Assembly: GCA_017853175.1 (NCBI GenBank)
Contig: JAFMKA010000001.1
Span: 84,576-148,575, forward strand
Length of the DNA: 64,000 bases
Source of the DNA: Steroidobacteraceae bacterium
GTDB taxonomy: Bacteria > Pseudomonadota > Gammaproteobacteria > Steroidobacterales > Steroidobacteraceae
Direction: 5' to 3'
Made by a program: the position numbers and the translations under genes. The notes beneath the pieces are model-generated. The model was given only the letters and a program-made list of their open reading frames with translations, had not been told where the DNA came from and ran no database searches. Of this stretch, positions 47,814-56,620 are shown piece after piece. Each line of letters starts with the position of its first letter. Positions within the stretch are counted from its first letter, which is position 1.

Positions 47814-48806
47814 GTGAATCACCTCGATACCCGACACTTTCGACGACACGCGGCGGCAACCTTCGGTCTGATCGTTGCACTTCTCGCCACGCCCTCCCCT
47901 GCGCAGCCACGCGACGACCGAATGGCGGATGCCTCGCAGCAGCGTGATGCCGAGAGACTGCAACGCTGCATCGAATCGCAGCTCGCTCCGTGGCAAGTGG
48001 AATCGACCGCGAGCACCGACGGTCGGGTGGGCGACACCGTTCGAGTCACACGTTGGGGCAACGCGCCAAAAGTTGACTGCAGTAATCGTGTTCGCTCGTC
48101 CGAGGAACACTGCCAAAGTCCCGGCGATCTCCAGCGTGTGGTTCGACTCGAATTTGACACGGGTGAAGCGCACCCGGCCTGGTCTGCGAATGATCGTGCT
48201 CGACTCGAGGATTTGATCCCGACGACTCTCGAGAACATCGCAGGCAACGTTCAGCTTCAGTACGGCGATCCGCGAAGCGCCGAGTTTACCGGCGAAATTC
48301 TGCGGGTCCGCCTCGACTATCGAGGCATGTCGGCCTTGCAGCGTGATGTCGATGAGTGGATTCGTGGCCCGCGCGAGTTGCAGGTCACTCTGACGCTCGT
48401 AGACCCCAGCCGCAGGAATCGCGTGCTCGCGGTTCGCACGGTGACGCTGCAACAGAGCCCACAGTTTCGCGAACGCTACGCGTCCACCTCGAGCACACGA
48501 TGGATGCGACAACTGCTCGAGCGTATCGAAGCTACCGCAAACGATGTTCTCGCTCCCGTGGCCTGCGATACACCGTGGCTCGATGTCACGGCCGATCGCG
48601 GCAAGATGTGGCTGAACACGGGGCGTTACACGGGGCTGCACGAAGGTCACTCGGTGTTGCTCGTACCGACGACCGATTCAGCGCTCGCGAGCCGTTGGCC
48701 TATCGCGAGAATCCGTACCCTCGTGAATGGAAGTCGCGCTGAGCTCGAGATCACTCGCGGGTCACGCGACTTATGCGAGCTCGGCTGTCGAGCGATTCTT
48801 CTCTAA
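47814..48806 (+). CDS. FlgT-like flagellar H-ring assembly protein
   Basis: Exported; repeated domain pattern and C-terminal TGLHEGHSVLLVPTT...WPIARIRTLVNGSRAELEI; partner to FlgP-like gene. Confidence 0.6.
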   Translation: MNHLDTRHFRRHAAATFGLIVALLATPSPAQPRDDRMADASQQRDAERLQRCIESQLAPWQVESTASTDGRVGDTVRVTRWGNAPKVDCSNRVRSSEEHCQSPGDLQRVVRLEFDTGEAHPAWSANDRARLEDLIPTTLENIAGNVQLQYGDPRSAEFTGEILRVRLDYRGMSALQRDVDEWIRGPRELQVTLTLVDPSRRNRVLAVRTVTLQQSPQFRERYASTSSTRWMRQLLERIEATANDVLAPVACDTPWLDVTADRGKMWLNTGRYTGLHEGHSVLLVPTTDSALASRWPIARIRTLVNGSRAELEITRGSRDLCELGCRAILL

Positions 48807-48807
48807 G

Positions 48808-49671
48808 TTAGCCACCCTGCTTTCGGATCGCCGGCACTCCGGACTGCAGTTCGCTACCGCGACGCTCGATGAGATCGCGAAGCGAAGCGATTTCTTTCTT
48901 TAAGCGTTCGAGTTCTGCAACCGTCGCCTTCAGATCTTTGGCCTGCGCATCGGAGAGCACGGCTACCGCGCGTTCTTTAGCAGGCTTTTTGTCAGAGTCA
49001 CCCTGCTTCTCGAGCGCCGCAAAACGCGCATCGATACGTGCGATGCCGCTTTCTAATCCACTGATCGATTTCTCGAGTTGAGCGAGGCGTTTTGACTCCT
49101 CGCTTTGGCGTGCCGCACCGGCTCGCGGGGCTTCGGCAACGGCGCCGCGCAGCGAGGCGAGCATCTCGTTCAATCGCCGAACCTCCAGTTGCTGCAGCGC
49201 GAGGCGATCCGTTTTGACTTGCTCACGGAGCGTCACCACTGCACGCTGGGTCGTGTCGTCGGCGATCTTCTGAAACTTCTCGAGATTAGATTCGAGCGTG
49301 GAGAGCTCTTTGAGCGTCTTCTCGACTTTTTCGAGGTTCTCCGCTTGTACTAAGATCGCGGCATCCAGTGCAGCCGAGCGTTCGTTGAGTTTTGAAAACA
49401 CCATCGCAACGACGACGGCCATCACGACACCCACGCTCAACATGATTGCGCCGAAGATCGCCGGAGCATTGCGAACCGCTCGCGTGGTCTCGAGATTGGT
49501 CTCGACCACATGAGATAGCCGAGAAATCGCCTCATGTGTCGACTGGGCGCTGTCGTTGGCAGCGTCTGCCGCATCGAGCACGAGCGAAGTCAGTGTCTCG
49601 AGAGGGCTATCGCTCGCGGCGTTCTGGGGGTTCTTGACCTCAGGCTGTTCACTCATTTGACTGATCTCCAT
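48808..49671 (-). CDS. Uncharacterised coiled-coil single-TM protein
   Basis: TM APAIFGAIMLSVGVVMAVVVAMVF followed by a long heptad-rich region. Confidence 0.7.
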   Translation of the reverse strand: MEISQMSEQPEVKNPQNAASDSPLETLTSLVLDAADAANDSAQSTHEAISRLSHVVETNLETTRAVRNAPAIFGAIMLSVGVVMAVVVAMVFSKLNERSAALDAAILVQAENLEKVEKTLKELSTLESNLEKFQKIADDTTQRAVVTLREQVKTDRLALQQLEVRRLNEMLASLRGAVAEAPRAGAARQSEESKRLAQLEKSISGLESGIARIDARFAALEKQGDSDKKPAKERAVAVLSDAQAKDLKATVAELERLKKEIASLRDLIERRGSELQSGVPAIRKQGG

Positions 49672-49698
49672 GACGACGGCGTGAAGACATCACGCCGA

Positions 49699-50181
49699 TC
49701 ATTTTCCGTTCTCGCCACGAAGCCGCCGCGTACGGGCGACCGTGGCATTGATTCTTTCGCGCAGGCTATCGGAGAAGGTCATCGCTTCAGCAATGCGATT
49801 GACTTCTGCAAGCATGGCCTCGGCTTTCTGATGCGCTTCCTCGATCTGCGACTGACGCTGTTCCACCGACTGCACTAAGGCGTCCACTTTGGCTGCGGAG
49901 GCTTCAAGACTCTCGAGTGTCTCATCAACTTTCGCCCTGGGATCGACCTCTTCCTCTATGGGCGCGCGCGTGATGGGCGTCAGACCCGAATCGACATCGA
50001 CCACGTCTTGCGCCGTATGAAAGTCTTCGGCGCCGCGCTCGACGGCCACATCAGAGACCGCAGAGTTAGTTCCCGAGTTCAGTCGCTGGACGGGCATATC
50101 ACCGGACTTAAATACTCCCGTGACTTCTCCATGCGCTGCGCCCGAATCGCTATGGTCCATGTCTGTCGGCAACTTCGTCAT
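49699..50181 (-). CDS. Uncharacterised C-terminal coiled-coil protein
   Basis: KVDETLESLEASAAKVDALVQSVEQRQSQIEEAHQKAEAMLAEVNRIAEAM; no TM. Confidence 0.65.
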   Translation of the reverse strand: MTKLPTDMDHSDSGAAHGEVTGVFKSGDMPVQRLNSGTNSAVSDVAVERGAEDFHTAQDVVDVDSGLTPITRAPIEEEVDPRAKVDETLESLEASAAKVDALVQSVEQRQSQIEEAHQKAEAMLAEVNRIAEAMTFSDSLRERINATVARTRRLRGENGK

Positions 50182-50185
50182 GGCT

Positions 50186-51199
50186 TCATCCTCCAGTCTT
50201 GCGCTTGGGTGCTACAGCGGCGCGCGCCACAGCTGGCTCCACACGACACGCGCCGAGTCGCCACACTTGGGTACGTGCAGCAGCCGCAGCCGATTCACTC
50301 GCGAACGGCCCGACCTGCAGACGGAACCGGCCGGACTCATTAGTCACACGCGTCGGCGTGGTACGGCCGATACGCGCGATCAGAACGTCGACGGACTCAC
50401 GATCGCCGTGAAGACCGCAGTCGTAAACCAACGACGACGATTTCGAGGGCGTCAAGAAGGCGCTTTGTACCGCATAGCCGATTAACAAGACGGCTACGAC
50501 GGCCGCGACGGCCTTGACGGGCATGGTCAGCCAACGACGTGGCGACGTCACATCAAATCCGCGAGTCTCCGCTCTCTCGCGCGCGAGCTCCGCAAGTACA
50601 TCGGGTATCGCGGCCGCGGTCGGCGCTGCGACCTTTGGTGTTGCAACCGCGGGTGTTGCAACCGCTGGCGTAGCGACCGGAGGCGGCATCGGCACCGACG
50701 GAATAACCGGTGCGTCCATGTCGGCGGAAAGCTCGATTTCACTTTCGCCCAAGCCGTCGATATCCCAGATCATCGCGAGGTCGGTGACCTCGGAGATCGG
50801 CAGTCGCTGCAGACCCGCTCGCGTGCATCGTGCAAGCAGTAGCGTTCTGAAGGGACTACCGCGAAGTCCTTGAACGATTCGGCGCAAGGATGCCGCTTCG
50901 ACAGACGATAGCGACTCCGCATCATCGATGATCAAAAGATGTGGGGGATTTTGTTTGCCGCTCGCCAACAATGACTCGAGCGGAATTTCCGCCAGCAGCC
51001 GATTGGCCGACTGAAGCAAAGATTCGGCATCGCCGGGCGCATGAAACTCGACTCGGGCTCCGCCCTGACGTAAATCACGAACGAAATCTCGCGCACTCGC
51101 AGAGAGCGACTCACTCGATGCCGAGCAGAGCAGCAGAAGCGGTGGCGTGCCGCTCAGCACGCACTCGCGCGCTACGGCTGCGTTATCAGTTGCCGTCAT
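50186..51199 (-). CDS. DamX-like protein: degenerate ATPase-like N-domain, TM, SPOR domain
   Basis: HLLIIDDAESLSSVEAASLRRIVQGLRGSPFRTLLLA (AAA-like Walker B region), TM VKAVAAVVAVLLIGYAV, SPOR-like RFRLQVGPFASESAAAAARTQVW. Confidence 0.65.
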   Translation of the reverse strand: MTATDNAAVARECVLSGTPPLLLLCSASSESLSASARDFVRDLRQGGARVEFHAPGDAESLLQSANRLLAEIPLESLLASGKQNPPHLLIIDDAESLSSVEAASLRRIVQGLRGSPFRTLLLARCTRAGLQRLPISEVTDLAMIWDIDGLGESEIELSADMDAPVIPSVPMPPPVATPAVATPAVATPKVAAPTAAAIPDVLAELARERAETRGFDVTSPRRWLTMPVKAVAAVVAVLLIGYAVQSAFLTPSKSSSLVYDCGLHGDRESVDVLIARIGRTTPTRVTNESGRFRLQVGPFASESAAAAARTQVWRLGACRVEPAVARAAVAPKRKTGG

Positions 51200-52353
51200 G
51201 GGCCTTTCTCCGTCATCGGTTTACCGAATTCGTCGAACATAAATTCTGGAGCAAGCGTCGTCTTCGGCAGCTCCGGCGTCTCCAGACCCGGCGTCAACGC
51301 GCTGAGTCGGAAGACATACGCGAGGATCGCCGCAACGGCTCGATAGAGCCCCTCGGGAATCGGCGAATCGACTTCGGTCGTAAAGTAAATCGCACGCGCG
51401 AGCGGTGGCGCGGACACGAGCGGCACACCCGCGAGCTTCGCGCGTTCTTTGATCGAGGCGGCAATCTCACCCCGTCCCTTGGCAAGCACCATCGGCACGG
51501 CATTTCGCATTTCGTCGTAGACGAGTGCGACGGCGAACTCGGACGGGTTGACGATCACGACATCGGCATCCTTGACCTTCTCGAGCATCTTGCCGCGACT
51601 GAACTCGCGCTGCTTACGACGAATCTGACGCTTCACCTCGGGTCGTCCCTCGATGTCCTTCATTTCATCGCGCACTTCCTGTTTCGTCATTCGCAGTCGA
51701 CGCAGGTAGCTCCAACGCTGATAGGGCACATCGAGTAAGGCGATTGCCGCCGCCGCCGCACTCACTAGCGTAAAGGTGATCAGCGCGAGCCAGGCGCCGT
51801 CGGCGATCATCGGTTCGAGCGCATCGCGCGACATCGCGAGCATCTCGGTACGTCGCGACCAGAGAACTGCGCCGAGCACGGCAGCGATCACCAGAAATTT
51901 CAGTAAATTTCGAAGCAGCCCCATCCAGGCTTGAGCGCCGAATATGCGCTTGAGGCCACTCAACGGATTGAGCTTGCTCAATTTGGGCGCAGCCGCTTTG
52001 CCTGAAAAGTTGAAGCCGCCATTTAATGCGGCAGCGATGAGCACCACGACGATCGAGGTGACGAAAATCCATCGCACTGCCCAGAAGCCCTCGATCAAAC
52101 GAGAACCCATGAGCATCGGCAGATCTTCCGGATTTTCAATTTGATCACGGGAGAACGTGAGGCCCGATTTCAACAAAGTCGAAAATCCGCTGATGATTTC
52201 CCCACCGAGAAAAATCACCAGTAGGCAGATCACGAGCACTTCGACCGCGCCACCGAAGTCGGGTGAACGGGGAAGCTCGCCGCGCTCACGGGCCTGCGTG
52301 AGCTTCCGCGCGGTAGGTTCTTCTGTTTTTTCTTCGCCTTGCTCTTCGGCCAT
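51196..52353 (-). CDS. flhB: Flagellar export protein FlhB
   Basis: EEPTARKLTQARERGELPRSPDF; DVVIVNPSEFAVALVYD (NPTH variant). Confidence 0.95.
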   Translation of the reverse strand: MAEEQGEEKTEEPTARKLTQARERGELPRSPDFGGAVEVLVICLLVIFLGGEIISGFSTLLKSGLTFSRDQIENPEDLPMLMGSRLIEGFWAVRWIFVTSIVVVLIAAALNGGFNFSGKAAAPKLSKLNPLSGLKRIFGAQAWMGLLRNLLKFLVIAAVLGAVLWSRRTEMLAMSRDALEPMIADGAWLALITFTLVSAAAAAIALLDVPYQRWSYLRRLRMTKQEVRDEMKDIEGRPEVKRQIRRKQREFSRGKMLEKVKDADVVIVNPSEFAVALVYDEMRNAVPMVLAKGRGEIAASIKERAKLAGVPLVSAPPLARAIYFTTEVDSPIPEGLYRAVAAILAYVFRLSALTPGLETPELPKTTLAPEFMFDEFGKPMTEKGP

Positions 52354-52356
52354 GAC

Positions 52357-53133
52357 TCAGGCCTCCCCGAGTAGCCGAGGGCGAATGTACGCTCCGGCCT
52401 GCTGCCACAGCTCGACGATGCGCTCGGCGATCGCCGGCATGAGTACGAACAGTAGCCCGAATCCCACCAAAAGGCTCACGGCAAAGCCCACGGCGAAAAC
52501 GTTCAGAGAGGGTGTCGCGCGTGACAACGCGCCGACACCGAGATTGACGGCCAGGAGCGCAAGTAGCAACGGCGCTGCGAGCAACGCCGCTCCCTTGAAG
52601 ATGATGATCGAAAATTCGAGTAGCGAAGGGATGTCGACGAGTCTGAACTCGCCGGGCGGCATGGCACGCACGCTCTCGGTGATCATGCTGATCATGATCG
52701 TGTGCCCACCGGCCGTCAGAAACACCAACAACGCGAGCAAGTTGAGAAACTGCGACAAAATCGGCGTCGATCCGAGTGTCGGGTCAAAGGACTGCGCAAA
52801 GCTGATGCCGACCGACATCGAGATCTGTTCGCCCGCGGTCACGACGGCGGCATTGACGAACTGCAGGGCGAGCCCCATCGACACTCCGATCAGCGCCTCG
52901 CTCAATACCAACAAAAGATTCGGCTCGCCGTAAGGGAGCCCGGGATTAGAAAGCGATGACGGAAACACCGGCATGACCACCATGCACAGCACCGCCGAGT
53001 AGATCACCCGAATTCGCCCGGTACCGGCTGACTGACTGAAAATCGGCGCAACCAAAAAGAACGCCGTCAGCCGCGTCAGCGGCAGCAGCATCGACTGCAG
53101 CCAGTTCAGGGTGAGTACACCGAGGTCGAGCAT
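52357..53133 (-). CDS. fliR: Flagellar export protein FliR
   Basis: Gene order; RLTAFFLVAPIFSQSAGTGRIRVIYSAVL; GEQISMSVGISFAQSFDPT. Confidence 0.95.
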   Translation of the reverse strand: MLDLGVLTLNWLQSMLLPLTRLTAFFLVAPIFSQSAGTGRIRVIYSAVLCMVVMPVFPSSLSNPGLPYGEPNLLLVLSEALIGVSMGLALQFVNAAVVTAGEQISMSVGISFAQSFDPTLGSTPILSQFLNLLALLVFLTAGGHTIMISMITESVRAMPPGEFRLVDIPSLLEFSIIIFKGAALLAAPLLLALLAVNLGVGALSRATPSLNVFAVGFAVSLLVGFGLLFVLMPAIAERIVELWQQAGAYIRPRLLGEA

Positions 53134-53137
53134 GGCA

Positions 53138-53407
53138 TCAGAGCCCGACGTCCGGGATTCGCTCGAATATCCGTCGGGCGAAATCGATCAACAACTGAAG
53201 CTGCCATCCGCCGATCAGCAAAGTGAGCAACATGACCGCGATCAGTTTCGGTAGAAAACTCAACGTCATTTCGTTGATGGACGTCGCCGCCTGAAAGATG
53301 CCGACGACCACACCCACGAGTAGCACGGTGACCAGGATGGGACCTGCGACGAGCCCGCCGACCCACATGGCTTCACGAACCAGATCGACGACGCCAGTCT
53401 CGTTCAT
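53138..53407 (-). CDS. fliQ: Flagellar export protein FliQ
   Basis: GPILVTVLLVGVVVGIFQAATSINEMTLSFLPKLI. Confidence 0.95.
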   Translation of the reverse strand: MNETGVVDLVREAMWVGGLVAGPILVTVLLVGVVVGIFQAATSINEMTLSFLPKLIAVMLLTLLIGGWQLQLLIDFARRIFERIPDVGL

Positions 53408-54174
53408 GGTAGCGGGGCTGCGAAGCTCGCAGCGAGTGATCCGAGAATTAACGCCCAGCCGTCCACTAAGACGAACAGCAGGAACTTGAAAGGCAGTGCG
53501 ATCATGACCGGCGACACCATCATCATGCCCATCGACATGAGGACGCTCGCGACGACGAGGTCGATGACGAGAAACGGTATGTAGATGAGAAAGCCGATCG
53601 TAAAGGCCGTACGAAGCTCACTCGTCAAAAACGACGGTAACAACACACTGAGGGGTGTATCGAGCGGCGCCTTCACCGGCGGCGTCTTCGCGAGGTCCAT
53701 GAAGAGTTTGAGATCCGACTCGCGGGTTTGAGCGAGCATGAATTTCTTCATTGGATCGACGGCGCGCTCGAGTGCCGTCTCAAAAGGAATGCTCTCGGCG
53801 ACATAGGGTTGCAACGCGACACGCTGCACTTCGTCCAGCGTCGGGGCCATCACGAAAAAGGTCAGAAACAGCGCAAGGCCGACGATAACTTGGTTCGGAG
53901 GCGTCTGCGCCGTTCCGAGAGCCTGACGTAAGAGACCGAGGACGATGACGATACGCGTGAAGGCCGTCATCGAGAGGATGATCGCCGGCAGCAACGTCAG
54001 CAGCGTCATCAACCCGAGCGCTTGTAGCGTCAAGCTGTAGGCCTGACCTCCGCCCGCGATCGGCTTTGTACGCAGTAATTCGATGGCGGTTGCATCCTGA
54101 GCCAGAGCGACCGGCGCCGCAACGCAGAACATCACCGTCAAGAGCGGCCACGCGAACCTCGTGAACGATTTCAC
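53404..54174 (-). CDS. fliP: Flagellar export protein FliP
   Basis: TAFTRIVIVLGLLRQALGTAQTPPNQVIVGLALFLTFFVM. Confidence 0.97.
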   Translation of the reverse strand: MKSFTRFAWPLLTVMFCVAAPVALAQDATAIELLRTKPIAGGGQAYSLTLQALGLMTLLTLLPAIILSMTAFTRIVIVLGLLRQALGTAQTPPNQVIVGLALFLTFFVMAPTLDEVQRVALQPYVAESIPFETALERAVDPMKKFMLAQTRESDLKLFMDLAKTPPVKAPLDTPLSVLLPSFLTSELRTAFTIGFLIYIPFLVIDLVVASVLMSMGMMMVSPVMIALPFKFLLFVLVDGWALILGSLAASFAAPLP

Positions 54175-54443
54175 GAACGAGGCTCCTGTTCACTAGAGTC
54201 GTCGGCGTCTGCGGTGGCGATTTTTGAAATCGAACTCGGTGTCACACCGAGCAAATGATCTTGCCCGGCAAAACGAACGACGACCAACTTCTCGCGCGTA
54301 CCCAGTGACGCATGAGCGGTGATGCTAAGCGTGCTGCGCGAGGCGCCCTGAGTGCCGAAGCGGAAACGCCGCAGCATCCAGATGGCGAGCGCCAACAAAC
54401 CGCCGACGAGCAGCAAAGCGCTGATGTAACGAATAGGATCCAT
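54171..54443 (-). CDS. fliO: Flagellar export protein FliO
   Basis: Small single-TM; LGTREKLVVVRFAGQDHLLGVTPSSI. Confidence 0.88.
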   Translation of the reverse strand: MDPIRYISALLLVGGLLALAIWMLRRFRFGTQGASRSTLSITAHASLGTREKLVVVRFAGQDHLLGVTPSSISKIATADADDSSEQEPRS

Positions 54444-54461
54444 CTGCGAATGATCTCGATC

Positions 54462-54773
54462 TTAAAGATGCTTGACGCGGTCTTCCGGATCGACCACCTG
54501 AGTCAATCGGATTCCGTAGCGTTCGTTGACCAACACCACTTCGCCACGAGCGATGACGGTGTTGTTGACACAGACATCGAGCGGCTCACCGGCCACGCGA
54601 TCGAGCTCGACCACGCTGCCCTGCCCGAGACGCAGCAGGTCGCGGATACGAAGCAATGAGCGCCCGACCTCAACCGAAACACTCACCGCGACGTTCTGGA
54701 TCAACTCCAGCTGAACTGCAGACTCCGCTCCGCCGTCACCCTTCGAAATATTGTTTGTCGCTGACTCGTTCAT
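54462..54773 (-). CDS. fliN: Flagellar switch protein FliN
   Basis: VAVSVSVEVGRSLLRIRDLLRLGQGSVVELDRVAGEPLDVCVNNTVIARGEVVLVNERYGIRL. Confidence 0.96.
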   Translation of the reverse strand: MNESATNNISKGDGGAESAVQLELIQNVAVSVSVEVGRSLLRIRDLLRLGQGSVVELDRVAGEPLDVCVNNTVIARGEVVLVNERYGIRLTQVVDPEDRVKHL

Positions 54774-55891
54774 GCTGCCGTTGCTCCTACAATTTTTCCT
54801 GTTTGCGTCGCTGCACGCTTTCTTCGCGCAGCCGCGTTATTACCCACTTCCGACTCATCGGCGTGCTCGGCACCTGCGCTATCGGACCCGTTCTTGTTTT
54901 CTTCCGGAGGATCGAGAACACGCTCGATGCGAATTGCCGCGTTACCATCGGCCGTACCGTACTCGGCATCGAATACGTGTGAGGACTGGACGAGCACCTT
55001 GACGCTCGGCGGCGGCTTGAACCACAGCGTATCGCCCGCTCTAATCGAGGCGAGATCGAGCGCCGACACGCGAAGCGTGACGAGCTGCGCCACCATCTCG
55101 AGCTCTGCATCCGATACCGCGTCTCGCAATTGGTCGGACCACCGGGCCGCGAGCTTCTCGTCTCGTTCGCCCGCCTGTAGACGGCCGCGCAACAGCAATC
55201 GAATCGGCTTCAACGCAGAAAACGGGTACATCACCGTCAGTTGACCGCGAACGTCGGAACCTAACTCGAGTTCGAATCGACTGACGACGACGGTCTCACG
55301 GTCTTCACCCACCTGCGCAAACGCAGGGTTGATTTCGCGGCTGACGAATTCCGGATTGAGTGCATAGACCGGTGCCCAGGCCTCGCGAAGGTTGTCGAAC
55401 ACCGACTCGAGCAACAACTGAATGATGCGCTCCTCGGTCGGCGTGAAGCCTCGCAAAGGCGAGAGTTCGAGAGATCCGCCACCGCGACCACCGAAGAAGC
55501 TGTCCACGGCGCCATAGACGATCGACGGCTCGAGCGTCACAAGTCCGTAACCACGCAAGGGCGGGAAACGAACGATGTTGACGTTACAGGGCGACGGCAA
55601 AGTCTTGAGATAGGCGCTGAAGGTCATGACGTCGAACGGCATCACTGTCACCTTGACCGCCTGCCGAAGCAAGGTCAGGAGACTGCCGCGGAACTGCCGC
55701 GAGAAACGATCATTGATCATCTCGAGCGCAGCGAGTTGGCCGCGAGAAGTGGTGTCGTTAGCGATGAGGCTATACGGCTGCACCTCGGAGGACGACGTGT
55801 CCCCGGCGCTCGTGTCGACGTCGCCGCTCTGCATGGCCTCGACCAGCGCGGAGACTTCCTCTCGACTGAGGACTTGACCAGACGTAGACAT
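54770..55891 (-). CDS. fliM: Flagellar switch protein FliM
   Basis: VLSREEVSALVEAM; GYGLVTLEPSIVYGAVDSFFGG. Confidence 0.96.
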   Translation of the reverse strand: MSTSGQVLSREEVSALVEAMQSGDVDTSAGDTSSSEVQPYSLIANDTTSRGQLAALEMINDRFSRQFRGSLLTLLRQAVKVTVMPFDVMTFSAYLKTLPSPCNVNIVRFPPLRGYGLVTLEPSIVYGAVDSFFGGRGGGSLELSPLRGFTPTEERIIQLLLESVFDNLREAWAPVYALNPEFVSREINPAFAQVGEDRETVVVSRFELELGSDVRGQLTVMYPFSALKPIRLLLRGRLQAGERDEKLAARWSDQLRDAVSDAELEMVAQLVTLRVSALDLASIRAGDTLWFKPPPSVKVLVQSSHVFDAEYGTADGNAAIRIERVLDPPEENKNGSDSAGAEHADESEVGNNAAARRKRAATQTGKIVGATAA

Positions 55892-55902
55892 GATTTTCTT
55901 TG

Positions 55903-56586
55903 TTACTGGAATACGAAATGAGTGAACATCACTTCGTCGATACCGCCGAAGTCTTCGTTACGAATCAGCACGTCGTTCATGGCATCGCGCAAGGCTTCGG
56001 CTAATTTTGAGCGACCCTCGACTGAGGTCATCTCTTCCTCGCCGAACTGGCTCGAGGTCGCGATGATGGCAGCCTCGATCGCGATCTGATGCTTCGTGAC
56101 CCGCTCGACGATCTTGTCGCCGTAGAACGTCTTGTACGCAACCTTAAACTGGACGAACTTCTTCGAGTTCGGCACGTTGAGCGTGAAATCACGCTCTTTG
56201 CCGTCAGCGCCGGTGATGGGCTTGTACGTCGCCGCGAACTTCTCGCTCTCGGGAACTTCAGCCGCCGATTTTTCTTCACCACCGCCCGCTTCGCCGTGCT
56301 CGCCCGCGGCAGCCTCCTCGCCGTGGCCACCCTCTTCGGCACCACCACCGTGCTCGCCACCACCGTGCTCGTCACCGTGCTCGCCAGCTTTCGCCTCGGC
56401 TGCAGGGGGATTGAAGAAACCCGTGAAGTAGAGAGTCGCTCCCACTGAGGCACCGATCAGCGCAATCGCGCCGGCAGCGATCATCACGAAGAAAATCAGT
56501 TTTGATTTCTTGCTCGGAGCTCCCTCTTCGCCCGCCGGAGCGGCCGCCTCTGGAGCTTTCTTCTTGTCGTCCTTTTTGTCTGCCAT
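55903..56586 (-). CDS. fliL: FliL with His/Gly/Glu-rich insert
   Basis: Single TM, C-terminal ITTEL-like region; gene order fliK-fliL-fliM. Confidence 0.9.
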   Translation of the reverse strand: MADKKDDKKKAPEAAAPAGEEGAPSKKSKLIFFVMIAAGAIALIGASVGATLYFTGFFNPPAAEAKAGEHGDEHGGGEHGGGAEEGGHGEEAAAGEHGEAGGGEEKSAAEVPESEKFAATYKPITGADGKERDFTLNVPNSKKFVQFKVAYKTFYGDKIVERVTKHQIAIEAAIIATSSQFGEEEMTSVEGRSKLAEALRDAMNDVLIRNEDFGGIDEVMFTHFVFQ

Positions 56587-56620
56587 CGCTGTGTACCGTC
56601 AGTAAAAAGTAGGAGAGGAA

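Noticed and set aside
47709-48650. 313-aa - strand ORF opposite the FlgT-like gene
   Set aside because: No domain features; the + strand frame has a signal peptide, operon context with FlgP-like and tight convergent ending
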